Shown piece after piece: positions 1-9,149 of a stretch of DNA of 64,000 nucleotides (positions are counted from its first letter, which is position 1; each line of letters opens with the position of its first letter). The DNA is taken from contig OZ024724.1 in NCBI GenBank assembly GCA_964016875.1, positions 46,057,820 through 46,121,819 on the forward strand, given 5' to 3'. This DNA comes from Fallopia convolvulus (taxonomy: Eukaryota > Streptophyta > Magnoliopsida > Caryophyllales > Polygonaceae). The position numbers and the translations under genes are program-made. Below the pieces are notes generated by a model. The model saw nothing but the letters and a program-made list of their open reading frames with translations, did no database searches and had not been told where the DNA came from.

Positions 1-1304
1 GTATAACTTTTATCATGAGTAGTTGCAATCCAACAAAATGACCTTGTGAGTTATTTTTGGCCTTATAGGGAGAACATAAAAAATCCCTCTTCTTTTCTTG
101 TGTGCTTTACTCTCTTTATGTATCTTATCTCTTGGAATTGTGATGGTTATCTATTTCTCAAGACCTTATGAGATTTTTAGTTCATTACTTGTGAAAGTCA
201 TATGATAGAGAACTTATTTTTTATAAGCCCTATTAATCCCTATCCACCCTTTACATGATCCTCTTTTTGACAACCAATTTGAGCTTTAGCCTTTTATTTG
301 TTGCTCCACAAAATTATTCCCTAGCTGAGATAAGCTTGACCCTATCCGGGGATTAGGACTTAGTTGGAGAGGTATGTTTTTGTAGAGTGCAAAATGTTAT
401 GTTTTGGTTCAAAATAAGGGTTTTGGTGGGGTAGATTGGAAGTCTCTTGTTTTATTTCGTAAAAAGATCTCTTAGTAAGAAATATGCACAAAAGAAAAAG
501 AGGAAGAAAGGAATGTTTGGATCGATACCAGCCTATGTGGGCTCGGTACCGATGGTTTGAAGAGAGAAAAAATCGAGGAAGAGAAGTGAAAATGTAGCTC
601 GTTATTGACCCTCTCAGGTCGGTAACGAGGCAACTTGAGCAAAGAAAAACATTGAAATGAATGAAAGAAAGAGAAGGAAGATGTGCAGTGTGTTTAAAGT
701 ATGAACCAGAGATTCTTTATATTTTTATGAGGCTTTCTAGGATTAAAAGGTGAGTGAAGAAAGAGCATAATGAGAGTGAGTTTGGAATGTTATGTTTATG
801 AAAGTTTTTGATGATGTGTGAGTTTTTAGGAGTCTTTGATTCCCGGATATTATTAGCGCCACATGACCAAAATATTTCCACGCCTATTGTTATTACCAAG
901 CCCCATTATAACCCGGCCGAATGGAAGCTTCTATGAAGTTTTTCATTGAGCCTAAGTTCTCTTGATGATTTTTTGCTTGATTTGACAATCTTTGGTGGAG
1001 AGTTTGGTGATATAAGTTCCAATTTCTATGAGTTTTTGCATGTAAGATTGAGTTGAGAGATGAATTTATAGCCCAAACACATGAGAGTTGAGTGAAACAC
1101 TTTATCCTTGGTGAGGTTGGATTGTAGTTGCTTATGTCTATTAGTGCTTATATGTGTGTTATGATGTTAATAGTCATTTGCTATTTTTGCTATGTTTTGA
1201 TGTTGCTTTTTAGATGATGGCTATTGCTTGATGAGCATGATGTTTGGTTTTGGTTATTGTTTATTGATTGCTTGAGGACAAGTAAGCCTAAGTATGGTGT
1301 ATTT
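1..1304 (+). mobile_element. 3' untranslated interior of Athila-like element F
   Basis: No gene is seen. The stretch matches, in the same order, positions about 52990-54257 (element E) and the complement of 15937-17230 (element B), the region between the Athila ORF and the 3' LTR. Shared landmarks are a segment near 310-360 carrying a cggggattagg block, a segment near 830-930 around a cccggccgaatgg block, and a polypurine-like stretch (aagtatggtgtatttt) just before the LTR. It carries variant palindromes such as TCGGTACCGA near 542. The element body continues left of the window. Confidence 0.8.
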
Positions 1305-1374
1305 TGATGTTCGTATTTTTAGTATAGTTTTGGTTGTTTTTTTAGGTTGTTTTGTTTAGTTTTAGTAGGTTTAG
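1305..1374 (+). repeat. LTR of element F, first piece
   Basis: It starts with TGATGTTCG, the LTR start shared by elements B, E and H, directly after the polypurine-like tract. The LTR is cut after 70 bp by insertion of copia A. The last five bases, TTTAG at 1370-1374, are one copy of the target duplication. The LTR resumes at 12196. Confidence 0.85.
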
Positions 1375-2431
1375 TGTTGGATCGTAATCGGTTAGCAGTG
1401 AGCTTGGGAACTGGCAATTAAGCTGTTCCCAAGGCAGCGGAAGTAAATAATCGCAAGTAATAAAAACAGTGAAAGGCACAGTTCCTTTATAGAGGAACCC
1501 CACTACAACCAACTAGTTGTATGGGTAAACCTCTACCTCCGCTTGGAGGATTTTGAATGACTCACTTATATTGATTGCTTTGTTCCTTAGTTACACAGCC
1601 GGATTTACACTTCTCTGTTCCTACAAGTTCTTCCTAACTCTAGCAACACTAGTAAATCCTCTCAACTGAGTTCCTAAGCTCACAACAGCAAAACACAAGT
1701 AACTCAAACCTTACGTTGACTTCTCAGTTCCCTTGCTCCAGGGAACTTCAGCTTCACCGTCGTCGAGATCACACACTCGCCGGCGGGGACTTCTCTTCAT
1801 TTTCTTTCTTTTCTCTGATGTGGGTGTTTGTAAGTTCTGGGAGAAGTACTCAGACCGAGTACTATTCATTTGGCTTTATAGTCCATTTGTCTTGGGCAGT
1901 CGCATCTTTCGTTTGTGTCCAAAATGCCCTTTGCTTGATGCCCAAGTTGTACTTTCTTCACATGTGACTTTGGTTTGAACTAGGTCAACTTCTTGAATCA
2001 ATCGGACCGTTGGATGAAGCGTGACAGTCTAATCCTCAGACTGTTCCCTCTGGCTGTCTGAGACAGAATCCCGCGATCTGCGCTGAACGGTCGTTGTCTT
2101 CACATGTGAGTTCCCATTTCATGGGAACTGACTTCTTCAGAGTTCCCTTGATGGAAACTCTTCATCGTTGTAAGCTTGTGTTTTCTCGTTTGTTTCTGGG
2201 AGTTCTCATTTCATGGGAACTTTCCTCTTTAGAGTTCCCTTGAGGGAAACTCTTCATTGTGGCCAGTAGTGGCTTTGTCATTCATAGGAGTTCTTGGTTG
2301 TACCTGTGTTCCTTAGAAATACTTGAACAAACCACATTAGTTCCCTATGGTATTTGTCATTATCAAAACATAAAGAGAAGTGAATCGTTGATCCGTTGCT
2401 TAGAACCAGAGGTCCCAACAACGTCCCAACA
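1375..2431 (-). repeat. 3' LTR of element A
   Basis: It is 1057 bp, bounded by TGTTGG and CCAACA (plus-strand reading). It is almost identical to 11139-12195. A duplicated block of about 90 bp (around 2104-2260) contains GGGAAC/GTTCCC pairs, including the interrupted palindrome TTCCCATTTCATGGGAA. A TATA-like CTATAAAG on the minus strand lies near 1873-1880. Confidence 0.93.
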
Positions 2432-2445
2432 ATTTCCCCCTTTTT
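2432..2445 (-). other. Polypurine tract of element A
   Basis: On the minus strand this reads AAAAAGGGGGAAAT and directly abuts the 3' LTR. It is where plus-strand DNA synthesis would be primed. The same kind of tract precedes the LTR of copia C and the LTR at 63840. Confidence 0.85.
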
Positions 2446-2834
2446 GATGATGACAAGCCCATCACAAAAATGCAAGTATTTCAATGAATGATATGCTGAT
2501 GAGTTCCTAAGTATGATTTTGGGAAGTCACTCTTAGTGAGACATTTAGATTTAGGGAGCCACTTCTGGTGAGACACATAGTTCCTATTAAGCTTTTTATG
2601 CAATTGTTCCTCCTTAGATTATGCGTGGTCTGTGATAACTTAAACTTTTAACTCATCTCACATTTTTTATATTCCCCCTTTTGACATCATCGAAAAATAA
2701 GCAAAGCAATATTAGGAAAGAATGGAACACGCAATCAAAATAAAGACCATTTCATTACTTAAGAAAATATGTACAATGGGAACCCAAGTACAATTTGTGG
2801 TCATTTTTGGATTAAGGGAACAAGAAGGGAGAGA
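2446..2834 (-). other. Untranslated region between third ORF and 3' LTR of element A
   Basis: About 390 bp, AT-rich, with no supported ORF. It contains a second TTTTTGA-type stretch near 2676 reminiscent of the polypurine tract. Nothing else is recognised. Confidence 0.6.
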
Positions 2835-5024
2835 TCATGGGCTCTGAGGGAACAAGGCGTCACAAAGGCGCGTAAGGACTTGTGTAAGCTTTTCTTGTCC
2901 TCTGGCCAACACTGCCTGGTCCTTAGCAATCTGATCGAGGGTGTTGGCGATGCGGAGCAACACTGAAGAGTTCCCCTCTTGTGTACCAGACTCTAGGGGA
3001 GCCGCCTCCTCTACAGGCTCCGAGTGCCTCATCTTCTGGGCAACTGTAATGTCCAGTTCCCTTCCAAGCTCGATTTCGTCTTTAGAGGCATCGTAGAGAC
3101 CCTCTTTTTGTAGGAGCTTCTTGATCAGCCCGGAGTAGGGAAGGAAGTGGGACTTGGAGGCCATGCACTTTTCCATGTGCCCAAGGATAATTCGGGGAAG
3201 ATTTATGGGCTTCTTGAGGAGGAAGTGGTAGAGGATGATGGCATCGGGGATGTTGACGACCAGGCGCTTTTCTTGGCGTGGGATCACCACGTTGATGATG
3301 AATTGGTGAGCGAGCTTGGCGACCAAGGACAGATGATGCGTCGAGAGGACCTTAGAGGAAACCCGACCCTCAAAAATTGTGTTGTACACCTCGGCGCTGT
3401 TGAAGTCGCCCCAGAGCTTGTTGGGCACCTCGCTAAGCCCTTGACCAGGGACTTGGAGTTGAAGGCGGATCGTAGACGTTGTAAAAATGAACTCGTCGCC
3501 TTCGTGGGAGAGAGTTCCCTGAGTGCCGTCGTTGGTGATAGTGAAGTTGTTGTAGAATTGACGCACTTGTGAGGGATCTACTCTCACAGTTTCTTGGCAG
3601 AGTCTCTCCCAGCCCTGGGCCTTGATCAGTTCCCACAGTTCCTCCAGACCATTTTCAGTTAGCACCTCTTTGGAAACAATGAGGTGAGGGAGAAGCTTTC
3701 GGCGCTCATTGACATGATGCTTGGTGGTCCCCTTCCCCTTCCTTGACTTGCTTTTGGATTTGTTCCCCCTAGAGACCGTGCGAGGTCCTTTCTGCTGAGG
3801 GGGTGCAGCCGCTTCGATCATAAGCACGCGGTCCCTTGGTGGTGGGGAACTCGCGGACACCAACATTTGGTGTCCAGGTGTAGGGATACGTGCTGGCTCC
3901 TTTGTAGCTGGAGCTTCTTCTTCTTCTTCGACCTCATCATGGGAGGTCCCTTCTTCCTCGGAGGAGCTCGAACTGGAGCCCTCCGCGTGATCTCCAGGAT
4001 GACTTGTTGTTGCCTCAGCACCTCCAGCTGGTGCGAGGTCCCTTGTCTCTGTGGGCTCTTGAGGGGCACCCTTTTCTGGGGACTTTGTCCCTTGGGAGAC
4101 TGTGTGCTCAGAGGGACCCCTGCTGAGTTCTTCCTCGATGGCCTTGAGCTGGGCTTCCTCCTCCAAAGTTCCCATGATGATCGGAGGAGGGTCCTTGGTC
4201 ATTTTGCCGATGACCACAGAAAGAGGAAGATCGTCGTCGTCTGAGGAGAGGGCGACGACACTTTTGGATGGTGAGGGAGAGGGGAGTTTGGTGGTGGTGG
4301 GAGACGTGATGGAAGAGGGGAGAGGAGAAGAAGGAATAGGGGTTGTGAGTTGAGTGGAAGAAGGAGGAAGGGATGTTGGAGTTCCCATCGTGGCGGGAAC
4401 TGGAGGAGGTCCCTCGATTTGAAGAGGAGGGATGGAGAAGGAAGAGGGAAGTAGACTCTGGGGTTCGGAGTTCCCATCGTCGGAAGGAAAAGGGTAGGGA
4501 GGTTTGGGAGCACAAGAACTCTCCTTGGAGCAGTTCAGGTAGTCCTCAAATCGGAAGAAAGCCTTCTTTCTGGGCTCCGAGAATTCAGAGGCCTCAGAGT
4601 GTTTACGCTTTTTGGATTTGGAGGGGTCGTGGGAGTGTTTGGATTTTTTGGATTTTGAGGGATCTTTTGATGAGTGGCGATGTTTGGATGAGTGGCGATG
4701 TTTGGATTTATGGGGTTTTTCATTGATGGAGGGGCGAGCATCTCTGAAGTTGTCAACGATGACAACTCCGGAGGAGGTGTTGGTGGTTGGAGGTGGAAGA
4801 GGAAGAGATTCGGAGGAGGAAGAGGTCCAGGAGACGGTTTCGTCGACCTGAGGAGGAGGAGGGGGCAAGAAGGGGCTTACTTGATTGTATAGCCCTTGAA
4901 TGAGGACATCCTTCATGGTTGGGTCTTGTTCTTTCTCGATCTCGTTCAGTTGAGTGATGAAGAGAGTGCGAGGATTGACAAGTACCCACTCTTTGATTTG
5001 TGCGAATGTGTGTTGAGGGGCCAT
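2835..5024 (-). CDS. Third ORF of element A (envelope-like position, plant transposon-protein-like domain)
   Basis: The ORF is 729 codons from the ATG at 5024. The frame is open a further 37 codons upstream, but this ATG sits in a better plant start context (AAAAATGGCC). Role is unknown. The N-terminal half is low complexity: Pro/Ser-rich, with a basic His/Lys/Ser stretch of KHRHSS-type repeats that could be a nuclear targeting signal, then an acidic Ser/Glu region. The C-terminal about 280 residues are globular, with motifs such as LWELIKAQGW, VRQFYNNF and NLPRIILGHM. They resemble the domain known as putative plant transposon protein and, more distantly, the Athila ORF at 17684. It ends in a probable coiled coil. 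I see no signal peptide or membrane segment, so envelope function is not supported. It lies downstream of pol in the same sense and may have its own promoter. Confidence 0.8.
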   Translation of the reverse strand: MAPQHTFAQIKEWVLVNPRTLFITQLNEIEKEQDPTMKDVLIQGLYNQVSPFLPPPPPQVDETVSWTSSSSESLPLPPPTTNTSSGVVIVDNFRDARPSINEKPHKSKHRHSSKHRHSSKDPSKSKKSKHSHDPSKSKKRKHSEASEFSEPRKKAFFRFEDYLNCSKESSCAPKPPYPFPSDDGNSEPQSLLPSSFSIPPLQIEGPPPVPATMGTPTSLPPSSTQLTTPIPSSPLPSSITSPTTTKLPSPSPSKSVVALSSDDDDLPLSVVIGKMTKDPPPIIMGTLEEEAQLKAIEEELSRGPSEHTVSQGTKSPEKGAPQEPTETRDLAPAGGAEATTSHPGDHAEGSSSSSSEEEGTSHDEVEEEEEAPATKEPARIPTPGHQMLVSASSPPPRDRVLMIEAAAPPQQKGPRTVSRGNKSKSKSRKGKGTTKHHVNERRKLLPHLIVSKEVLTENGLEELWELIKAQGWERLCQETVRVDPSQVRQFYNNFTITNDGTQGTLSHEGDEFIFTTSTIRLQLQVPGQGLSEVPNKLWGDFNSAEVYNTIFEGRVSSKVLSTHHLSLVAKLAHQFIINVVIPRQEKRLVVNIPDAIILYHFLLKKPINLPRIILGHMEKCMASKSHFLPYSGLIKKLLQKEGLYDASKDEIELGRELDITVAQKMRHSEPVEEAAPLESGTQEGNSSVLLRIANTLDQIAKDQAVLARGQEKLTQVLTRLCDALFPQSP

Positions 5025-5142
5025 TTTTGTAAGAATTTGGGAGGTTTTGGAGGTTTCTTGAAAAGAGAGTGAAAAGGATTTGGGGAAGACGAATGACAGG
5101 GATGTAAGATGGAGTAAAGGGCCTAAAAATGGCAAAGAGGGG

Positions 5143-5149
5143 TTTTAAA
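5143..5149 (-). promoter_or_regulatory. Possible internal TATA box before the third ORF of element A
   Basis: The minus strand reads CTCCTTTAAAACCCCTC about 120 nt upstream of the ATG at 5024, followed by a pyrimidine-rich leader. It resembles the internal TATA context of the Athila elements (CTCCTATAAAAACCCTTC). This is inference from sequence only. Confidence 0.4.
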
Positions 5150-5772
5150 GGAGAGAGGAGGTGAAGGGTAGAAAGGGAAGTGGAATAACCTCGATAACCG
5201 TTGCCCAATGAACGTGGGGCGCCGTTTCAACTTCTCAAGCACGCTTCTGGACACGCGTCACAATCTCTTGGGAAGTCCTTTTCAAATTTTGAATACTTGG
5301 CCTGTAACGCTTCAGAGCTTCTGACACGAAAGTCCGCTTCCCAAGTGACGGTTTTTCTTTGAAGATTAGTCAGTGTTCCCTTTGTAGATGCAGCAGTTCC
5401 CATGATCTTTTCAAGGTCAGGGAGAGTGAAGTGGTTGAGGGAACTTCACACTCATCTTTTTGTGAGGCTAGGGAACTCAAAGGGAACCAGACAATTTGCA
5501 ACTCGATAAAGGAAATGTTTTGGCTCATGAGAAGCATTTGTCTGGTCCCTAGCTTAAGGTGGGTCATATGATCAACCGTCATGGTGGCTTGTAATGAGGG
5601 ATAAAGGGAACTCTGGTTGATCATTTTGGGCCAAAAGAAATAGAGTTCCTTTGTACACATTTTTCTCTAGACTAGTAATCATGGCATAGTGAAAGCAATG
5701 AATCCAAGTTCCTTATCATGCAATTTTAGATAAACTAGTCAGGCATTGAGAGAGAGATAAACAGGGACTTGT
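5150..5772 (-). other. Spacer between pol and third ORF of element A
   Basis: No supported ORF. The part near 5545-5660 (minus strand, around TTTGGCCCAAAATGATCAAC) matches copia C at about 40455-40570, so both families keep this post-pol segment although C has lost pol. That suggests a cis-acting role or recent shared ancestry. Confidence 0.6.
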
Positions 5773-8700
5773 TTAGTTTAGAGTTATCATCCCTAGAAGC
5801 ATTCGAAAACGCTGGTAGGGACGTCTGTCTAAAGCTTTGGTAAGAATATCCGCAATTTGCTCTTCAGTTCTACAGTGTTCCATCGAAATGTTCCCATTCT
5901 CAACATTGTCACGTAGAAAGTGATGCCTTATATCAATATGCTTAGTTCTAGAATGATGCACAGGATTTTTGGAAATGTTTATGGCACTAGTGTTATCACA
6001 GAGTATGGGAACTGGGCCAAAAGACATACCGTAATCCTGGAGTTGTGACTTAAGCCATAGAACCTGGGAACAGCATGATGCGGCAACCACATATTCAGCT
6101 TCAGCTGTGGAGAGTGCCACTGAGTTTTGCTTTTTAGATCCACACGAAACTAAGCAAGACCCTAGGAACTGGGCCATTCCTGAAGTGCTCTTTCTATCAA
6201 CCAAGTGCCCTGCAAAGTCAGCATCTGTGTATGCAATGAGCTCAAGGGAATTGTTCCTTGGATACCAAAGGCACAAGTTATTGTTCCCTTTGAGATACCT
6301 GAAAATTCTCTTCACCTCTTTCAGGTGTGATTCCTTAGGGTTAGCTTGAAAACGAGCACAAAGACATACGGAGAACATGATATCAGGTCTACTAGCTGTT
6401 AAGTAGAGAAGGGACCCGATCATACCTCGATAGTTCCTTTGGTCCACACTGATACCTGTTTCATCTGCATTTAGCCTTGAATTTGGTGAGATGGGAGTGT
6501 CAATGGGCTTTGAATGTTCCATCCCATACTTCACGAGCATTTCCTTGATGTATTTCTGTTGATGAATCTTTGTTCCCTCCTTTGTTTGGGATATTTGAAG
6601 TCCCAAGAAGAACGTGAGTTCCCCAATGAGACTCATCTCAAACTCATTGCTCATGAGGTCCTTGAACTTTTCTACAAGAGTTTCGTTAGTTGCTCCAAAC
6701 ACAATGTCATCAACATATACTTGCACAATCAAAATGTCTTTAGATTCTTTCTTTAAAAACAAAGTCTTGTCTATGGAACCACGAATGTATCCATGGGACA
6801 AGAGGAATTGAGCAAACCTGTCATACCAAGCTCGGGGAGCTTGTTTGAGTCCGTAAAGGGCCCTTTCCAGGAAATAGACATGGTTGGGCATTTTCTCGTC
6901 TTCGAATCCTGGAGGTTGGGCCACATACACTTCTTCCTTGAGATTTCCATTTAGGAAGGCTGTTTTCACATCCATTTGATAAAGTTTGAATCCCTTGTGA
7001 GCAGCATAGGCGATGAGGAGTCTGATTGCCTCGATCCTGGCAACTGGTGCGAAGGTCTCGTCGTAGTCAATCCCTTCCTCTTGCCTGTATCCTTGTGCTA
7101 CTAACCTAGCCTTGTTCCTTGCTACAGCTCCAGTATCATCGAGCTTGTTCCTAAAAACCCATTGGGTTCCTATGATGTTCTTGTTTTTGGGCCTAGGAAC
7201 TAGCTTCCAAACTTTGTTTCTCTCGAATTGGTGGAGTTCCTCTTGCATGGCTTGAATCCAATCTGGGTCCTTTAATGCTTCTTTGATATTTTTGGGTTCC
7301 ACCATTGAAACAAACGCGTTAAAAGCACAAAAATTATTGAGAGAGGAACGAGTCTGCACACCTTTAACAAGAGGGGAGATGATGTTCTCAAGAGGGTGGT
7401 CCTTCCTTTGTTGAAAGGTTCTTATATGAGTGAGTTCCTTTGCATGTGTATCATCCTCAGTCGATGTTTCTTTGTCATGGGAACTCTCATCTCCAACTTC
7501 TTCATTTGATGTTTCTTCAGAGATTTCTGGCAGGTTTCCTCTTTGTTCCCCTTGAATACTTGATTCTGGCAAGGTATTTTCTTGGGGGACAGCAGAGTTG
7601 TTCCCTGAAGAGGGGACCTCGAGTGAGTTGGAGGTGTCTTGTGGTTCTTCTGAGGAAGGAGCCTCGAGGAAGGTTTGATCAGTGAGGGTTGGACCTTCGT
7701 CGTTGTTCCCTGGTTGCGGGATATTGCTTGCACTTGGATAGTCTTCATCCCTTTTCCTTGGCTCATCCTCGTCATCATCATCGTCTTCATGTCTGACTAA
7801 CTTGAACAGAGTTCCCTGCCCTTGGGTCTCGGTTCCCATCTTTATAGACTTTTCATTGAAGACGACATGAATGCTTTCCTCTATCTTCTTGGTTCTTTTA
7901 TTGTAGACCCTGTAAGCCTTGCTTTGTGATGAGTATCCCAGGAAGATCCCTTCGTCTCTTCTGGGGTCGAATTTTCCAAGATTGTCTTTGCCGTTGTTGT
8001 GAACAAAGCATGTGCAACCAAATGTTCTCAAGTGTGAGATGTTTGGTTTTCTCCCTTTGATGAGCTCATAGGAAGTCTTGTTGATCAGGGGCCTTGTCAT
8101 GGCTCGATTCAGGATGTATGTAGCTGTGGAGATTGCTTCAGTCCAGAAGTACTCAGGAACTCCACTTTCGATCATCATGGTTCTAGCCATATCCTCCAGA
8201 GTTCTGTTCTTTCTCTCGACCACTCCATTTTGCTGAGGAGTGCGAGGAGCTGAAAGGTTGTGAGAGATCCCATTTTGCTCACAGAAGTTTAGGAACTCCG
8301 AGTTTCGAAACTCAGTTCCGTGATCAGATCTGATTGCTTTCAGTTTCAGCCCCAAGCTTACTTCTGTTCTTTTGATGAAGGGCTCAAACTCTTCAAACGC
8401 TTGTGATTTTGCCTTCAAGAAAATAACCCAGGTGAATCTTGAAAAATCATCAATTAAAACATACATGTACCTTTTTCCACCGTAGCTAGCTGTTCTCATG
8501 GGACCACAGAGATCCATGTGAATTAACTCCAGGGACCTGGTTGTGCTTACCACCTTCTTCGGTTTGAAGGAGGTCCTGGTCTGTTTCCCTCGAACACATG
8601 CTTCACACATTTTGACTCCTTCGAGATTGATCCGTGGAAGACCAATGACCAGATCCTGTAGATAAAGCTTCAGGATTTGATTTACACCAGCATGTCCCAG

Positions 8701-8892
8701 TCTTCGATGCCAAAGTTCCGTGTCATCTTGGGAACTCGCAAGGCACAGCTTCATTGGTGGTTCAAAGTTGGTGTCCACGACATACACATTGTTGTATCTT
8801 CTTCCTCTCAGAATTACTTTGTTGGTCTTCTTGTTAATGACGAGACATTCATCTGAGTCGAAAGTGACGATGTTGTTCCCTTGATCACACAT
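5773..8892 (-). CDS. pol: Element A pol: integrase, reverse transcriptase, RNase H
   Basis: 1039 codons, uninterrupted. Residues 60-100 form the HHCC zinc finger (H62, H67, C96, C99). The integrase catalytic triad is D127, D190 (RSDHGTEF) and E226 (NGVVERKNR). The acidic/Ser-rich linker at 365-480 is typical of plant copia. RT runs about 540-790, with the TAFLNG motif near 645 and the YVDD active site at 726-729. RNase H is about 860-1000 ([15 protein letters not shown]). Integrase before RT defines Ty1/copia. The upstream protease shares this frame and is separated only by TAG at 8893-8895, so the ATG start at 8892 is an artefact of that stop rather than a natural start. GGAAC/GTTCC is unusually frequent throughout. 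Confidence 0.93.
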   Translation of the reverse strand: MCDQGNNIVTFDSDECLVINKKTNKVILRGRRYNNVYVVDTNFEPPMKLCLASSQDDTELWHRRLGHAGVNQILKLYLQDLVIGLPRINLEGVKMCEACVRGKQTRTSFKPKKVVSTTRSLELIHMDLCGPMRTASYGGKRYMYVLIDDFSRFTWVIFLKAKSQAFEEFEPFIKRTEVSLGLKLKAIRSDHGTEFRNSEFLNFCEQNGISHNLSAPRTPQQNGVVERKNRTLEDMARTMMIESGVPEYFWTEAISTATYILNRAMTRPLINKTSYELIKGRKPNISHLRTFGCTCFVHNNGKDNLGKFDPRRDEGIFLGYSSQSKAYRVYNKRTKKIEESIHVVFNEKSIKMGTETQGQGTLFKLVRHEDDDDDEDEPRKRDEDYPSASNIPQPGNNDEGPTLTDQTFLEAPSSEEPQDTSNSLEVPSSGNNSAVPQENTLPESSIQGEQRGNLPEISEETSNEEVGDESSHDKETSTEDDTHAKELTHIRTFQQRKDHPLENIISPLVKGVQTRSSLNNFCAFNAFVSMVEPKNIKEALKDPDWIQAMQEELHQFERNKVWKLVPRPKNKNIIGTQWVFRNKLDDTGAVARNKARLVAQGYRQEEGIDYDETFAPVARIEAIRLLIAYAAHKGFKLYQMDVKTAFLNGNLKEEVYVAQPPGFEDEKMPNHVYFLERALYGLKQAPRAWYDRFAQFLLSHGYIRGSIDKTLFLKKESKDILIVQVYVDDIVFGATNETLVEKFKDLMSNEFEMSLIGELTFFLGLQISQTKEGTKIHQQKYIKEMLVKYGMEHSKPIDTPISPNSRLNADETGISVDQRNYRGMIGSLLYLTASRPDIMFSVCLCARFQANPKESHLKEVKRIFRYLKGNNNLCLWYPRNNSLELIAYTDADFAGHLVDRKSTSGMAQFLGSCLVSCGSKKQNSVALSTAEAEYVVAASCCSQVLWLKSQLQDYGMSFGPVPILCDNTSAINISKNPVHHSRTKHIDIRHHFLRDNVENGNISMEHCRTEEQIADILTKALDRRPYQRFRMLLGMITLN

Positions 8893-9132
8893 CTAGGAGA
8901 CACTCAGCAGATTGTATCCCAGATCCTTTACCAGATTTACGTTGCTAACTTTAATAGATCTATTGAGCAACACTTCTCCTTTTCCAATAACTTCTCCCTT
9001 GTTCTTGTTGCCAAATGAGACGTGGCCTCCTTCGGCATGAGTGTGGAGTGAGATGAGGATATCCTTGTTCCCTGTCATATGGTTCGAGCATCCACTATCT
9101 ATGAACCATGTACTGTTCCCTCTCACAGCCAC
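8893..9132 (-). pseudogene. pol: Element A aspartic protease region, ending at an in-frame TAG
   Basis: 79 codons opening at a GTG immediately after a splice-acceptor-like TTGTAG. It contains the protease signature WFIDSGCSNHMTG (the DSG active-site triad), followed by sequence leading into the integrase frame. The TAG at 8893-8895 is in the same frame as the downstream 1039-codon pol, so the polyprotein is interrupted by one codon. Gag ends at 9146 in another frame. Production of protease therefore needs frameshifting, splicing or re-initiation. Confidence 0.8.
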
Positions 9133-9149
9133 CTACAAGGAAAAGTTAG
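9133..9149 (-). promoter_or_regulatory. Possible 3' splice site at the gag-pol junction of element A
   Basis: The minus strand reads CTAACTTTTCCTTGTAG: a branch-point-like CTAAC (9145-9149, overlapping the gag stop), a pyrimidine run, then TAG. The first base after it begins the protease frame. Branch to AG spacing is 13 nt, short for a plant intron. Copia C has the same layout at 39874-39890. No convincing donor was identified. Confidence 0.35.

Noticed and set aside
1716..1978. Two 80-codon plus-strand ORFs
   Set aside because: Inside the A LTR, opposite to element sense; the equivalent position in the other LTR is not open.
3147..4892. Plus-strand frames of 60-140 codons
   Set aside because: Antisense shadows of the third ORF of element A; low-complexity codons leave the opposite strand open.
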